Origin: Sphingomonas qomolangmaensis
GTDB taxonomy: Bacteria; Pseudomonadota; Alphaproteobacteria; Sphingomonadales; Sphingomonadaceae
Direction of reading: 5' to 3'
Length of the DNA stretch: 64,000 nucleotides
Assembly: GCF_024496245.1 (NCBI RefSeq)
Contig: NZ_CP101740.1
Span: 62,001-126,000 of the forward strand
Shown: positions 32,422-41,221 of the stretch, piece by piece
How the letters are laid out: every line of letters starts with the position of its first letter
Numbering within the stretch: position 1 is the first letter of the stretch
Notes under the pieces: generated by a model
Told to the model about the DNA's origin: nothing
Databases searched by the model: none
The model's input: the letters and a program-made list of their open reading frames with translations, nothing else
Translations under genes and position numbers: made by a program

Positions 32422-35262
32422 CTACTTCAACGCCGCACGATCCAAATTCAGCGCCGCCGCGGCGATCACCTCGACCTTCGGATACGCCTTGCGCAGCGGT
32501 TCGATGAACTGCTTGGCATCGCCCACGACGACGATGCTCGCCGCCGCCGGATCGAGCAACGCCGCCGCAGCCGCCTGCACCGCGCGCGGGTCGACCGCCT
32601 CGGTCGCGCTGCCATAGCGCTGCAGTTCGGCGAGCGGCACCGCTTCGACGACATAGTCGCCGACCAGCCCGGCAATCCCCGATCGCGTTTCGGTCGCGCG
32701 GCCGAAGCTGCCGATTAGCACCGCCTTGCGCGTCGCGAGCTCGGCGGCGGGGGCGGGCTCGGTGCCCAGCCGGCGCATTTCGGCGGCGATGATCGCCACT
32801 ACGTCGGGTGCGGTTGGGTTCTTGGTCTGCGTCGCCGCCGCGACCGGACCGACCCCGCGCCGCGCATCGAGCTGGCTCCCCGCGCCATAGGCCAGCCCGC
32901 GCTTGATGCGGATTTCCTGGTTGAGGCGCGACGAGAAGCCGACCCCCAAGGTCGCATTGGCGACATTGGCGGCATAGAAACGCGGATCACTGCGCGCGAT
33001 CCCCGGGCGTGCGACGACGACCCCCGCCTGGCCCGCATCGGGGAGGTCGACGACGATTACCCGCGGTTGCGGCACCGCGGGCGCCGCCGCAGCGCGCACG
33101 GCGGCCTGGCCCTGGCCGCGCCAGTCGCCGAACAACTGCTCGGCCAGTTTCTGCCCGCCCGCCGCATTGATATCACCCACCAGCACCAACGCCGCGCGCT
33201 CGGGCCGCCAGCTCGCGCGATACGCCGCCATCACTTCGTCGCGGGTGATCGCCTTGAGCGACGCGGGCGTGCCCCCCAGCCGGTTGCCATAGGCCGCATC
33301 GCCGAACACCGCGCGAGTCGCGACGATCCGCGACAGCGCACCGGGGTCCTTGAGCTGCACCGTTACCCCGTCGATCGCCTGCGTCCGTGCGCGATCGAGT
33401 TCCTCGGCGGCAAAGGCCGGATTGCGCGCGACGTCGGCAAGGATGCCGAGCGCCGGCGTGAGCTGGTCGGACTTCACCGTCAGCGTAACGCCAGCGCCGT
33501 CCCATTGCGCGTCGCTCGCGATCGACCCGCCGAGCGATTCGACCGCCTGTGCGATCTGCGTCGCGCTGCGCGTCGTCGTGCCCTTGGTCAGCAGCGACGC
33601 GGTCATGCTCGCAAGCCCCGCGCGCCCCGCCGGATCGAGCGCGCCGCCGCCCTCGATCACCAGCGCCGCGCTCACCAGCGGCAACCCGCGCTTTTCGACG
33701 ACGATCACCCGCATCCCGTTGGCGAGGCGGGTCTCGGTCGGCTGCGGCAGCGCGGGCTTCACCGGCGCGCCGGGTTCGGGGGGCGCGACGCGCTCGCCCG
33801 CCGCCGCGGCGGTGTGGATGACGATGTCGGCGGGTGCCTTCAACTCGGCAACCTTCACCGTTGGTGCCAGCGCGATGGTGTCGCCCTTGGTGCCGGCGGG
33901 GGCGCTCTCGGCCGGGTTGTAGCGGATCGACGACGAGCGCGCGTCGGTCAGGTAGCGGCGTGCGACGCGCTGGACATCGGCGGCGGTGACCGTCGCAAGC
34001 TCGGCCAGCCGCTTGTCGGCGGCCTTGGGATCGCGATCGACGATGATCGCGTTGGCGAGCGTGAAGGCCTTGCCCTCGGCGGTCTCGCGCCCCTCGATAT
34101 TCTCGGTCAGCAATTCGTTCTTGGCTTCGGCGAGCTCGGCGGCGGTGACGGGCTCGTCGCGCAGCCGAGCGATCTCGCGCCGCAGCGCCGCCTCGCCATC
34201 CACTGCGGTCTTGCCGCCGGCCAGGATCGCATAGACGCTGAACTGCCCGGTCGATTGCTTGGCGTCGTAGAAGCTCGCCGCCTGCGCCGCCAATTGGTCG
34301 CGATAGACCAGCGACTGGTACAGCCGCGAATTGTCGCCGCCCGCCATGATCGTGTTGAGCACCGTCAGCGCCGCGGCATCGGGGTGGTTCGACGGCGGCA
34401 GCGGATAGTTGATCAGCACCGCGGGCAGCGGGGTGTTGGGCTCGTACACCGTATAGGCACGCGCCTTGGTCGGTTCGGGTTCGGTCGCGGTGACGCGCGG
34501 GATCGGCCGTGCGGGCTGCTTGATGCCTGCGAAATACTGGTCGACCCACTGGTCGAGCTGCGCGGGATCGAAATTGCCCGCCACCACCAGCACCGCATTG
34601 TCGGGGCGGTAATAGGTCGCATGGAAGGCGCGGATGTCGTCGATCGTCGCGGCGTCGAGATCCTCGATGCTGCCGATGCCGGGGCGCGCATAGGGGTGCG
34701 TCGTATAGCCGATCATCGGGCGATAGAGGTAGAACAGCTTGCCGAAGGGCGCGGCGAGGACGCGGCTGCGCAATTCCTCCTTCACGACTTCGCGCTCGGA
34801 GGCGAACACCTTGGGATCGACCACCAGCGTCGCCATCCGGTCGGCCTCGGCGAACAACAGCCGCTGCAAATGGTTGGCGGGCACCGCCTCGAAATAATTG
34901 GTGTAGTCGTCGCCGGTCGATGCGTTGTTGTAGCCGCCGACATCCTCGGTCAGCCGGTCGACCTGCTCGTCGACCAGGTTGCGCGTGCCCTTGAACATCA
35001 GATGCTCGAACATGTGCGCGAAGCCCGACTTGCCCGCGGGATCGTCCTTCGATCCGACATCGTACCAGACCTGCACCGACACCGTCGACGTCGTGGTGTC
35101 GCGGATCGCATAGACGCGCAGGCCGTTTGCGAGCGTGCGTTCGGTATAGACGATCGGTTCGACGCCGACCGGCGCGGTCGCCGCCGGGGGCGGCGTCTGC
35201 GCGTGCGTCGCGACCGGCGTCAGCATGGTGGCGAACAGCAGTGCGGCGGCGAACTTGGTCAT
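32422..35262 (-). CDS. M16 family zinc metallopeptidase (fused two-subunit type)
   Basis: A 946-residue secreted protease. It has a signal peptide (MTKFAAALLFATMLTPVATHAQ) and two tandem M16 halves. The first half carries the inverted zinc motif H83-M-F-E86-H87 and the downstream glutamate region in EADRMATLV. The second half (from about residue 490) has the fold but not the motif, as in pitrilysin-like heterodimers where one subunit is inactive. Proline-rich linkers join the parts. It probably degrades peptides in the periplasm. The ATG at 35262 is chosen because the signal peptide starts there. Confidence 0.93.
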   Translation of the reverse strand: MTKFAAALLFATMLTPVATHAQTPPPAATAPVGVEPIVYTERTLANGLRVYAIRDTTTSTVSVQVWYDVGSKDDPAGKSGFAHMFEHLMFKGTRNLVDEQVDRLTEDVGGYNNASTGDDYTNYFEAVPANHLQRLLFAEADRMATLVVDPKVFASEREVVKEELRSRVLAAPFGKLFYLYRPMIGYTTHPYARPGIGSIEDLDAATIDDIRAFHATYYRPDNAVLVVAGNFDPAQLDQWVDQYFAGIKQPARPIPRVTATEPEPTKARAYTVYEPNTPLPAVLINYPLPPSNHPDAAALTVLNTIMAGGDNSRLYQSLVYRDQLAAQAASFYDAKQSTGQFSVYAILAGGKTAVDGEAALRREIARLRDEPVTAAELAEAKNELLTENIEGRETAEGKAFTLANAIIVDRDPKAADKRLAELATVTAADVQRVARRYLTDARSSSIRYNPAESAPAGTKGDTIALAPTVKVAELKAPADIVIHTAAAAGERVAPPEPGAPVKPALPQPTETRLANGMRVIVVEKRGLPLVSAALVIEGGGALDPAGRAGLASMTASLLTKGTTTRSATQIAQAVESLGGSIASDAQWDGAGVTLTVKSDQLTPALGILADVARNPAFAAEELDRARTQAIDGVTVQLKDPGALSRIVATRAVFGDAAYGNRLGGTPASLKAITRDEVMAAYRASWRPERAALVLVGDINAAGGQKLAEQLFGDWRGQGQAAVRAAAAPAVPQPRVIVVDLPDAGQAGVVVARPGIARSDPRFYAANVANATLGVGFSSRLNQEIRIKRGLAYGAGSQLDARRGVGPVAAATQTKNPTAPDVVAIIAAEMRRLGTEPAPAAELATRKAVLIGSFGRATETRSGIAGLVGDYVVEAVPLAELQRYGSATEAVDPRAVQAAAAALLDPAAASIVVVGDAKQFIEPLRKAYPKVEVIAAAALNLDRAALK

Positions 35263-35335
35263 GGCGGTCTCCGGTGGAGGCGCCGTTGTGCCGCAGTCCC
35301 CGCGCGTGTCAATCGCCGCAGCCGCGATCGCGCGG

Positions 35336-35470
35336 CGCTGTCCTACAAGCACTGGTTTTGATAGGTCGAGCCCATGACCACGCACTTCCCGCGCTCGGCC
35401 GCCATCGTCTTTCGATTCGGCGGGGAGGGAAATATGGGGGGGTGTAGTGTAGCTTTTGTAGCCTTCCGAA
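35336..35470 (+). repeat. Dispersed element with conserved ends, copy A
   Basis: About 135 bases that begin GCGCTGTCCTACAAGC and end TAGTGTAGCTTTTGTAGC plus TTCCGA. The same ends occur at 48227-48364 with a different middle. CTACAAG near the left end and CTTTTGTAG near the right end could partly pair. The 284-base gap 35263-35546 holds this element and the upstream region of the M16 gene; nothing else is evident. Function unknown. Confidence 0.65.
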
Positions 35471-35546
35471 CCATCGGTACGGCGCGACTCGCGGGGCTAT
35501 CGTCGGTACCTGCGCCGACCCGATCGGGCCGGCGCAAGCAGGGGGT

Positions 35547-36068
35547 TCAGGCGGGTTCGGTTACCGCGTCGGCGCGCGGATTGATCTTGGCTTTCGCCAT
35601 CGCGGTCAGCTTGTCGTCGGTCGCATATTCCTCGTCGAGCGTCTGCTGGAGGATGCCCGCGATCTCGGTATGGCCGAGCTGCTCGGCCCAGGTGACCAGC
35701 GTGCCGTAGCGCGTGATCTCGTAATGCTCGACCGCTTGTGCGGCGGCGATCAGTGCAGCGTCGAGCACCGCCTTGTCGGCGATCTCGCCCGCGGTTTCGT
35801 TGGCTTCCTTGATGATGCCGTCGATCGCGGGGCAGGTCACCGCCTTGGCCTTCTCGCCCAGCAGCTCGAACACCTGCTCGAGGCGGGCAATCTGGCCTTC
35901 GGTTTCGGTCAGATGCTGTTCGAACCCGGCCTTCAGCCCGGCGTCGGTCGCCTTGGCGACCATCTTGGGCAGCGCCTTGGTGATCTGGTTCTCGGCATAA
36001 TAGACGTCCTGGAGCTGGTGCAGGAACAGGTCGTCGAACGTGGCGATGTCTTTGGTGAACAAGCCCAT
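35547..36068 (-). CDS. Ferritin-like DUF892 protein (YciE/YciF family)
   Basis: A 173-residue protein of the DUF892 family, a four-helix ferritin-like fold with possible di-metal site. It has FDDLFLHQLQDVYYAENQITKALPKM at the start and ETEGQIARLEQVFELLGEKA with the conserved E and H residues (FEQHLTETE, AVEHYEITRYGTL). Such proteins are induced by general stress in other bacteria. The ATG at 36068 is preferred over 36080 because GGAGG sits 5 bases upstream. A small membrane protein gene lies upstream on the same strand. Confidence 0.88.
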   Translation of the reverse strand: MGLFTKDIATFDDLFLHQLQDVYYAENQITKALPKMVAKATDAGLKAGFEQHLTETEGQIARLEQVFELLGEKAKAVTCPAIDGIIKEANETAGEIADKAVLDAALIAAAQAVEHYEITRYGTLVTWAEQLGHTEIAGILQQTLDEEYATDDKLTAMAKAKINPRADAVTEPA

Positions 36069-36188
36069 GATGGCCTCCATCGTAAGAGTGGACGCCAGGC
36101 CGGGGGAACAGCAGGCGTCGCTGCATCAACCCGCAAGGCGTGCCGATGGTTGCGATGCCGGCCCGATGATCGCCACCATTCGCAGCGC

Positions 36189-36392
36189 TTAGCGCTTCTT
36201 GTTGCCGCGGTTGGCGTACAGCAGGGCGGCCGCCAGCGCCGCCGACCCGACGCCGACGCCGATCGCGGTCATCGGCCAGTGCCGGCTGCGATCCTCGGCG
36301 GGGGGCTTGGCCTGTGCCGCGGTGCGGCGCGCCTGCGCATCCTTGGCCGCAACGACGATCTCGTTGCTCGGCAGCTCGTCTTGGTCCGACAT
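36189..36392 (-). CDS. Small single-helix membrane protein, unknown
   Basis: A 67-residue protein with a charged, alanine-rich N-terminal half and one membrane helix near the C terminus (MTAIGVGVGSAALAAALLYA), followed by a basic tail NRGNKKR. That topology places the N terminus outside or in the periplasm. It lies 28 bases after the tgt stop and may be the next gene of that unit or be linked to the DUF892 stress gene. No function can be assigned. Confidence 0.6.
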   Translation of the reverse strand: MSDQDELPSNEIVVAAKDAQARRTAAQAKPPAEDRSRHWPMTAIGVGVGSAALAAALLYANRGNKKR

Positions 36393-36419
36393 CTCGCTCT
36401 CCGTTTTTGGTATGCTGCT

Positions 36420-37556
36420 TCAGCCGTGGTCGCGTTCAGCATAGCGCGCCCGAAATTCGTCAGCAAACGCGCTCAAGCCACCGCGTTCGATCGCGCTCCG
36501 AAGATCGGCCATCAGCGCCTGATAGAACCACAGATTATGCTCGGTCATCAGGATCGCGCCCAATATCTCGCCGGTGCGCACCAGATGGTGCAGATAGGCG
36601 CGGCTCCACCCCGCGCAGGTCGGACAGCCGCAGCTCGGGTCGACCGGACCCTGGTCCTCGCCAAAGCGCGCGTTGCGGATGTTGAGCGGGCCGTTGCGGG
36701 TGAAGGCCTGGCCGTTGCGCCCGCTGCGCGTCGGCAGCACGCAATCGAACATGTCGATCCCGCGCTCGACTGCGCCGACGATGTCGTCGGGCTTGCCGAC
36801 CCCCATCAGATAGCGCGGCCGCGCGGCATCGAGCTGGCCCGGCGCGTAATCGAGCACCCCGAACATTGCCTCCTGTCCTTCGCCCACCGCGAGCCCCCCG
36901 ACCGCATAGCCATCGAAGCCGATATCGAGCAGCGCATCGGCGCTCGCCTTGCGCAGCCCCTCATCGAGCGCCCCCTGCTGGATCCCGAACAACGCCGCAC
37001 CCTCGGCATGCGCGCCGCCCGCATCGAAACCCTCGCGCGATCGCCGCGCCCAGCGCATCGACCGCTCCATCGCCGCCGCCTGCACCTCGCGCGTCGCGGT
37101 GGTGGGCACCAGCTCGTCGAACGCCATCACGATGTCGCTGCCCAGCAACCGCTGGATTTCCATCGACCGCTCGGGCGACAGCATGTGGCGCGACCCGTCG
37201 ATATGCGACCGGAACGCAACGCCATCCTCGCTACGCGTCGTCAGGTCCGACAGGCTCATCACCTGATAGCCGCCGCTGTCGGTCAGGATCGGCCGGTCCC
37301 AGCCCATGAAGCGGTGCAACCCGCCCAGCCGCGCGACCCGCTCGGCACCGGGGCGAAGCATCAAATGATAGGTGTTGCCCAGCAGGATATCGGCGCCGCC
37401 TGCGCGTACATCGGCGGGCTTGACCGCCTTCACCGTCGCGGCGGTGCCGACCGGCATGAAGGCGGGGGTGCGGATATCGCCGCGGCGCATCGCGATGGTG
37501 CCGGTGCGGGCCTTGCCCCCGGTCGCGTGGATGGTGAAATCGAAACGGGGACGCAT
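36420..37556 (-). CDS. tgt: tRNA-guanine transglycosylase
   Basis: A 378-residue TIM-barrel enzyme that exchanges G34 for preQ1 in tRNAs with GUN anticodons. It has the nucleophile and general-base aspartates in [14 protein letters not shown] and in [16 protein letters not shown]. Zinc ligands are in the SCGCPTC motif near residue 300 with the following His. The ATG at 37556 is the family start; the upstream in-frame ATG at 37598 adds 14 unlikely residues. queA lies 1.2 kb upstream on the same strand, separated by the HAD gene and the antisense OsmC gene. Confidence 0.97.
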   Translation of the reverse strand: MRPRFDFTIHATGGKARTGTIAMRRGDIRTPAFMPVGTAATVKAVKPADVRAGGADILLGNTYHLMLRPGAERVARLGGLHRFMGWDRPILTDSGGYQVMSLSDLTTRSEDGVAFRSHIDGSRHMLSPERSMEIQRLLGSDIVMAFDELVPTTATREVQAAAMERSMRWARRSREGFDAGGAHAEGAALFGIQQGALDEGLRKASADALLDIGFDGYAVGGLAVGEGQEAMFGVLDYAPGQLDAARPRYLMGVGKPDDIVGAVERGIDMFDCVLPTRSGRNGQAFTRNGPLNIRNARFGEDQGPVDPSCGCPTCAGWSRAYLHHLVRTGEILGAILMTEHNLWFYQALMADLRSAIERGGLSAFADEFRARYAERDHG

Positions 37557-37602
37557 CCGCGATGCTTTGCCGTCCCGCGCGCCGAATGGAAAGGGCAAGC
37601 CG

Positions 37603-38070
37603 ATGGCCGAACACGACTATGCCGCACGGATCGCCTGGACCGGCAATCGCGGGCAGGGGACGGCAAGCTATCGCGGCTATGCCCGGACCTGGGACGTGAC
37701 GACGCCGGGCAAGCCGGTGATCCATTGCTCGAACGACCCGCTGCTCGGCGGCGATCCGGCGCTGCCCAATCCCGAAGACCTGCTGCTGGCGTCGCTCTCG
37801 GCCTGCCACATGCTCTGGTATCTGCATCTGGCGAGCCAGGCGGGGATCGTCGTCCATGGCTATGTCGACGACCCGTTGGGGGTGGGCGAGACGCTGGCCG
37901 GCGGCGAGGGGCGCTTCCTTCGCGCGACGCTGCGGCCGGCGATCGAGCTGGCGGCGGGTGCCGATCTCGCGCTCGCCGATCGGCTGCACCACGAGGTCGA
38001 CCGCTATTGCTTCATCGCGCGATCGGTGAATTTCCCGGTGTCGGTCGAGGCGACCTATCACCCGCGATGA
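37603..38070 (+). CDS. OsmC family protein
   Basis: A 155-residue protein of the OsmC/Ohr superfamily. It starts [15 protein letters not shown], and the peroxidatic-type cysteine is in [17 protein letters not shown]. The second cysteine ([17 protein letters not shown]) is present, so it could reduce organic peroxides. It is divergent from tgt (46 bases apart) and its 3' end overlaps the opposite-strand HAD gene by 59 bases. AAGGGC lies upstream of the ATG. Confidence 0.9.
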   Translation: MAEHDYAARIAWTGNRGQGTASYRGYARTWDVTTPGKPVIHCSNDPLLGGDPALPNPEDLLLASLSACHMLWYLHLASQAGIVVHGYVDDPLGVGETLAGGEGRFLRATLRPAIELAAGADLALADRLHHEVDRYCFIARSVNFPVSVEATYHPR

Positions 38071-38716
38071 GCATGCGCGCGATGTCGTTCGGCGCGGCGA
38101 ACACCAGGTCGGGCGACTGCGCCCGCAGCGCCGATTCGCTGGCATATCCCCACAACACCGCCCCTGCGCGCATCCCCGCCCGGCGCGCGGCTTCGATGTC
38201 GCGGGTTTCGTCGCCGATCGAGATCGCCTCGCTCGCGCCGACCCCGGCGCGCTTGAGCGCGCGGCGATATTTGGGCGCCTTGCCGTACAGCGACGACGCG
38301 CACTCCCACACATCGACCAGCGCTGCATTGTCGGGGCCGAGGATGCAGCGCGCGTTGAGCTCGGAGTTCGAAGTGACCACCGCCACGCGGATCCCCGCGG
38401 CCTTCAGCGCCGCAAGCAGCTCGGCGATCCCCTCGAACAGCGCGATCTCATGGGTGTGCAGCGCCAGCAGGCTGCGGACATAGCGCGCGATGAAGGGCAG
38501 CTTCCACGCCGGGATACCCAGGTGCCGGATCACCTCGCGCGTGGTCTTGTCGCGCATCCCTTCGACCTCGTCGGGGTCGACCGCGCGAAAGCGGTATTTT
38601 TCCGCCAGATGGTCGACGATTCCCAGGAACCAGCCGCCGCTGTCGGACAAGGTGCCGTCGAAATCGAAGATCACCAGCCGGATCGGCGCGCCGGCATCTG
38701 CATCGGGGACGGTCAT
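38012..38716 (-). CDS. HAD family phosphatase (phosphoglycolate phosphatase-like)
   Basis: A 234-residue haloacid dehalogenase superfamily hydrolase. Motif I is FDFDGTLSDS (nucleophile and general acid aspartates), motif II is the TSN in VVTSNSELN, the lysine is in YGKAPKYRR, and the motif IV acidic residues are in IGDETRDIEAA. A helical cap lies between motifs I and II, as in the Gph group. The substrate is unknown. Its C terminus overlaps the convergent OsmC gene. It follows queA by 22 bases, suggesting co-transcription. The upstream ATG at 38731 is an alternative start. Confidence 0.88.
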   Translation of the reverse strand: MTVPDADAGAPIRLVIFDFDGTLSDSGGWFLGIVDHLAEKYRFRAVDPDEVEGMRDKTTREVIRHLGIPAWKLPFIARYVRSLLALHTHEIALFEGIAELLAALKAAGIRVAVVTSNSELNARCILGPDNAALVDVWECASSLYGKAPKYRRALKRAGVGASEAISIGDETRDIEAARRAGMRAGAVLWGYASESALRAQSPDLVFAAPNDIARMLIAGDRSPRPTPGNSPIAR

Positions 38717-38738
38717 CGCCCTGTGTGACAAACTCGTG

Positions 38739-39764
38739 TCAGGGGATCAACAGGCTGGCATCGCCATAGCTGTAGAAGCGGTATTCGGCCGCGATCGCAT
38801 GTGCATAGGTCGCCTGCATCGCCTCGCGCCCCATCAGCGCCGATACCAGCATGAACAGCGTCGATCGCGGCAGGTGGAAATTGGTCATCAAGCCGTCGAT
38901 CCCCTTGAAGCGATAGCCCGGGGTGATGAAGATCGCGGTGTCGCCCTCGAACGCCGCGATCTGGCCGGCATCCTGCGCGGCGCTTTCGATCAGCCGTAGG
39001 CTGGTGGTGCCGACCGCGATCACCCGCCCGCCGCGCGCACGCACGGCGTTCAGCCGCTCGGCGGTGGCGGCGTCGATCCGGCCCCATTCCGAATGCATCT
39101 GGTGGTCGTCGGTATCGGCGGCCTTCATCGGCAGGAAGGTGCCCGCGCCGACATGCAGCGTCAGCGTCTCGTGCCCGATCCCCGCTGCGGCGAGCGAGGC
39201 GAGCAATGCCGGGGTGAAGTGCAGCGCTGCAGTGGGTGCCGCGACCGCGCCGGGTTCGGCGGCGAACATCGTCTGATAGTCGTCGGCATCGCGCGCATCG
39301 GTGCCGCGCCGCGCCGCGATATAGGGTGGCAGCGGCATCCGGCCCGCACGCTCGAGCAGCAGCTCAACCGGTTCGTCGCCCGCGAAATCGAGCGCGAAGC
39401 TGCCATCGTCACCGCGGTCGCCTGCGGTTGCGGTGACGCCATGGCCGAAATCGACGGTGTCGCCGTCGCGCAGCCGCTTGGCGTTGCGGATGAAGGCGCG
39501 CCAGCGGCGCGGCCCCTCGCGCTTGTGCAAGGTCGCGCCGATGCTCGCCTCGCCGCGCTTGCCCTCGAGCTGCGCGGGAATGACGCGGGTGTCGTTGAAC
39601 ACCAGGCAATCGCCGGCGCGCAATTGGCCGGGCAGGTCGGTGACGACCGCGTCGGTGGTCGCACCACCCTTCACCACCAGCATCCGCGCCGAATCGCGCG
39701 GCGCGGCGGGGCGCAGCGCGATCCGCTCGGGCGGCAGTTCGAAATCGAACAGGTCGACGTTCAT
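38739..39764 (-). CDS. queA: S-adenosylmethionine:tRNA ribosyltransferase-isomerase
   Basis: A 341-residue enzyme that transfers the ribosyl moiety of SAM to preQ1 in tRNA, making epoxyqueuosine. It has [24 protein letters not shown] at the start, [25 protein letters not shown] and the C-terminal [13 protein letters not shown]. It is of normal length. It is part of a leftward series, cyclophilin-queA-HAD, although a 141-base gap with a palindrome separates it from the cyclophilin gene. Confidence 0.97.
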   Translation of the reverse strand: MNVDLFDFELPPERIALRPAAPRDSARMLVVKGGATTDAVVTDLPGQLRAGDCLVFNDTRVIPAQLEGKRGEASIGATLHKREGPRRWRAFIRNAKRLRDGDTVDFGHGVTATAGDRGDDGSFALDFAGDEPVELLLERAGRMPLPPYIAARRGTDARDADDYQTMFAAEPGAVAAPTAALHFTPALLASLAAAGIGHETLTLHVGAGTFLPMKAADTDDHQMHSEWGRIDAATAERLNAVRARGGRVIAVGTTSLRLIESAAQDAGQIAAFEGDTAIFITPGYRFKGIDGLMTNFHLPRSTLFMLVSALMGREAMQATYAHAIAAEYRFYSYGDASLLIP

Positions 39765-39786
39765 TGCTTCAATGCAGTCCTTGCAC

Positions 39787-39884
39787 CCGTTCGCCCTGAG
39801 CCTGTCGAAGGGCGCCCCGCCCTAACCCGGGCGCGGTGCTCGCCGATCGTTCGGGCCGGACGTCGATAAGCTCCGTCCGAACGG
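39787..39884. repeat. Degenerate palindromic element upstream of queA
   Basis: The left end, CCGTTCGCCCTGAGCCTGTC and onwards, resembles the arm of the element at 46435-46525. The right end (GTCCGAACGG at 39875-39884 and the bases before it) is an imperfect inverted match. It looks like an old, diverged copy of that family. It lies between the cyclophilin and queA genes on the minus strand. Confidence 0.55.
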
Positions 39885-39905
39885 TAGTTGGCTGGTCGCA
39901 ATATC

Positions 39906-40607
39906 TCAGTTGCTCGGGGCAGTCCCGGGCAGCACGACTTCCTTCTCGCCAGCGGGCAGCGCGGGGGCGGTCGCCGCTTGCGGGGTGAAGGGCGGGGGAT
40001 TGTCGGCGGCGATATAGGCGCGGAGGATGCGTGCGGGGTTCGCGGGCGGCTCGCCGCGCGGGATCGCATCGACATGCTCCATCCCCGAAAGGACGCGGCC
40101 GAACACGGTATAGTCCTTGTCGAGCGACAGCCGCGGCGAGAAGACGATGAAGAACTGGCTGTTCGCGCTGTTCTCCGCCGCGGTGCGCACTTCGGCGGTG
40201 GCGCCGGGCGCCGAACCCTGGCGCGCTGCCGATACCGCGCCGCGGACGTGCGGCAGATAGTTGAACTCGGCCTCGACATCGGGAAGCGGCGATCCGCCGG
40301 TGCCGTCGCCCTTGGGATCGCCGGTCTGCGCCATGAAGCCATCGATCACGCGGTGGAACAGCAGCCCGTCGTAGAATTTCTGGCGGGTGAGGCCCTTGAT
40401 CCGCTCGACCATCTTGGGCGCGACATCGGGACGCAGCCAGATCGTGACGCGGCCGCCGGTCGACAGGTCGAGCAGCCAGAGATTCTCGGCATCGGTGGTC
40501 GCCGGCGGCGTCGCGCGCCCGGTGGCGTTGGATTCGACGATCTGGGCGCTGGCGGGCAGCGCCGCCCCGAGCCCGAGGACCGCAAGCATGGCAAGAACGA
40601 AACGCAT
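39906..40607 (-). CDS. Exported cyclophilin-type peptidylprolyl isomerase
   Basis: A 233-residue periplasmic protein-folding enzyme with a signal peptide (MRFVLAMLAVLGLGAALPASAQ). The cyclophilin core has the catalytic arginine in FHRVIDGFMAQTGDPKGDGTGG and the NSANSQFFIVFSP segment. The expected conserved tryptophan of eukaryotic cyclophilins is absent, as in most bacterial forms. The C terminus (about 190-233) is a proline-rich extension. The ATG at 40607 is chosen for the signal peptide. The gene lies 91 bases downstream of coaD on the same strand. Confidence 0.93.
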   Translation of the reverse strand: MRFVLAMLAVLGLGAALPASAQIVESNATGRATPPATTDAENLWLLDLSTGGRVTIWLRPDVAPKMVERIKGLTRQKFYDGLLFHRVIDGFMAQTGDPKGDGTGGSPLPDVEAEFNYLPHVRGAVSAARQGSAPGATAEVRTAAENSANSQFFIVFSPRLSLDKDYTVFGRVLSGMEHVDAIPRGEPPANPARILRAYIAADNPPPFTPQAATAPALPAGEKEVVLPGTAPSN

Positions 40608-40698
40608 GGGAAACCCCGTCAACCTGATGTGGTGGTGGCCCTAGAACAAAAGCCCGGTGGCGAAAAGAGCGCCCCGCTTGGCGGCGGGGCGGGGGGCG

Positions 40699-41205
40699 TC
40701 AGCTGCCCTTGCGGCCGATCACCTCGACGCGCGCGGCGACATCGGCGCGCACCGGACCCGAGACGAACTTGCCGATGTCGCCGCCATACATCGCGATTTC
40801 CTTCACCAGGCGGCTGGCGATCGGCTGGAGCGAGACATCGGCCATCAGGAAGACCGTCTCGATCCGGTCGTTCAGCTGCTGGTTCATCCCCGCCATCTGA
40901 TATTCATATTCGAAATCGGCGACCGCGCGCAGCCCGCGCACGATCATGTCGGCGCCCTCGCGCTCGGCAAAGTCCATCAACAGCGAATCGAACGCGACGA
41001 CGTGGACCTCGGTCTCCATCCCCTCGACCTCGCGGCGGACCATCGCCAGCCGCTCCTCGATCGTGAACATCGGCGATTTCGACGGGTTGGTCGTCACGCC
41101 GATCACCAGCCGGTCGACGATCCGGGCGGCGCGGCCGATGATGTCCATGTGGCCGAGCGTCACCGGATCGAAGGTGCCGGGATAGACGGCGGTGCGAATC
41201 GTCAT
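40699..41205 (-). CDS. coaD: Phosphopantetheine adenylyltransferase
   Basis: A 168-residue enzyme for the penultimate step of coenzyme A synthesis. The nucleotide-binding motif is GTFDPVTLGHMDII, and RGLRAVADFEYEYQMAGMN and the C-terminal SRLVKEIAMYGGDI are characteristic. It begins 16 bases after the ispA stop, so coaD follows ispA and xseB in one leftward unit. It is of normal length. Confidence 0.97.
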   Translation of the reverse strand: MTIRTAVYPGTFDPVTLGHMDIIGRAARIVDRLVIGVTTNPSKSPMFTIEERLAMVRREVEGMETEVHVVAFDSLLMDFAEREGADMIVRGLRAVADFEYEYQMAGMNQQLNDRIETVFLMADVSLQPIASRLVKEIAMYGGDIGKFVSGPVRADVAARVEVIGRKGS

Positions 41206-41221
41206 GAAGTCCCTTCGTCGG

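Noticed and set aside
33067..35361. A plus-strand open frame of 764 codons
   Set aside because: Antisense to the M16 protease, whose signal peptide and zinc motif are clear. The translation is rich in R, G and A without any domain.
35670..38483. A plus-strand open frame of 937 codons
   Set aside because: Covers DUF892, the small membrane protein and tgt on the other strand, and runs out of frame through the OsmC gene. It has no recognisable motif.
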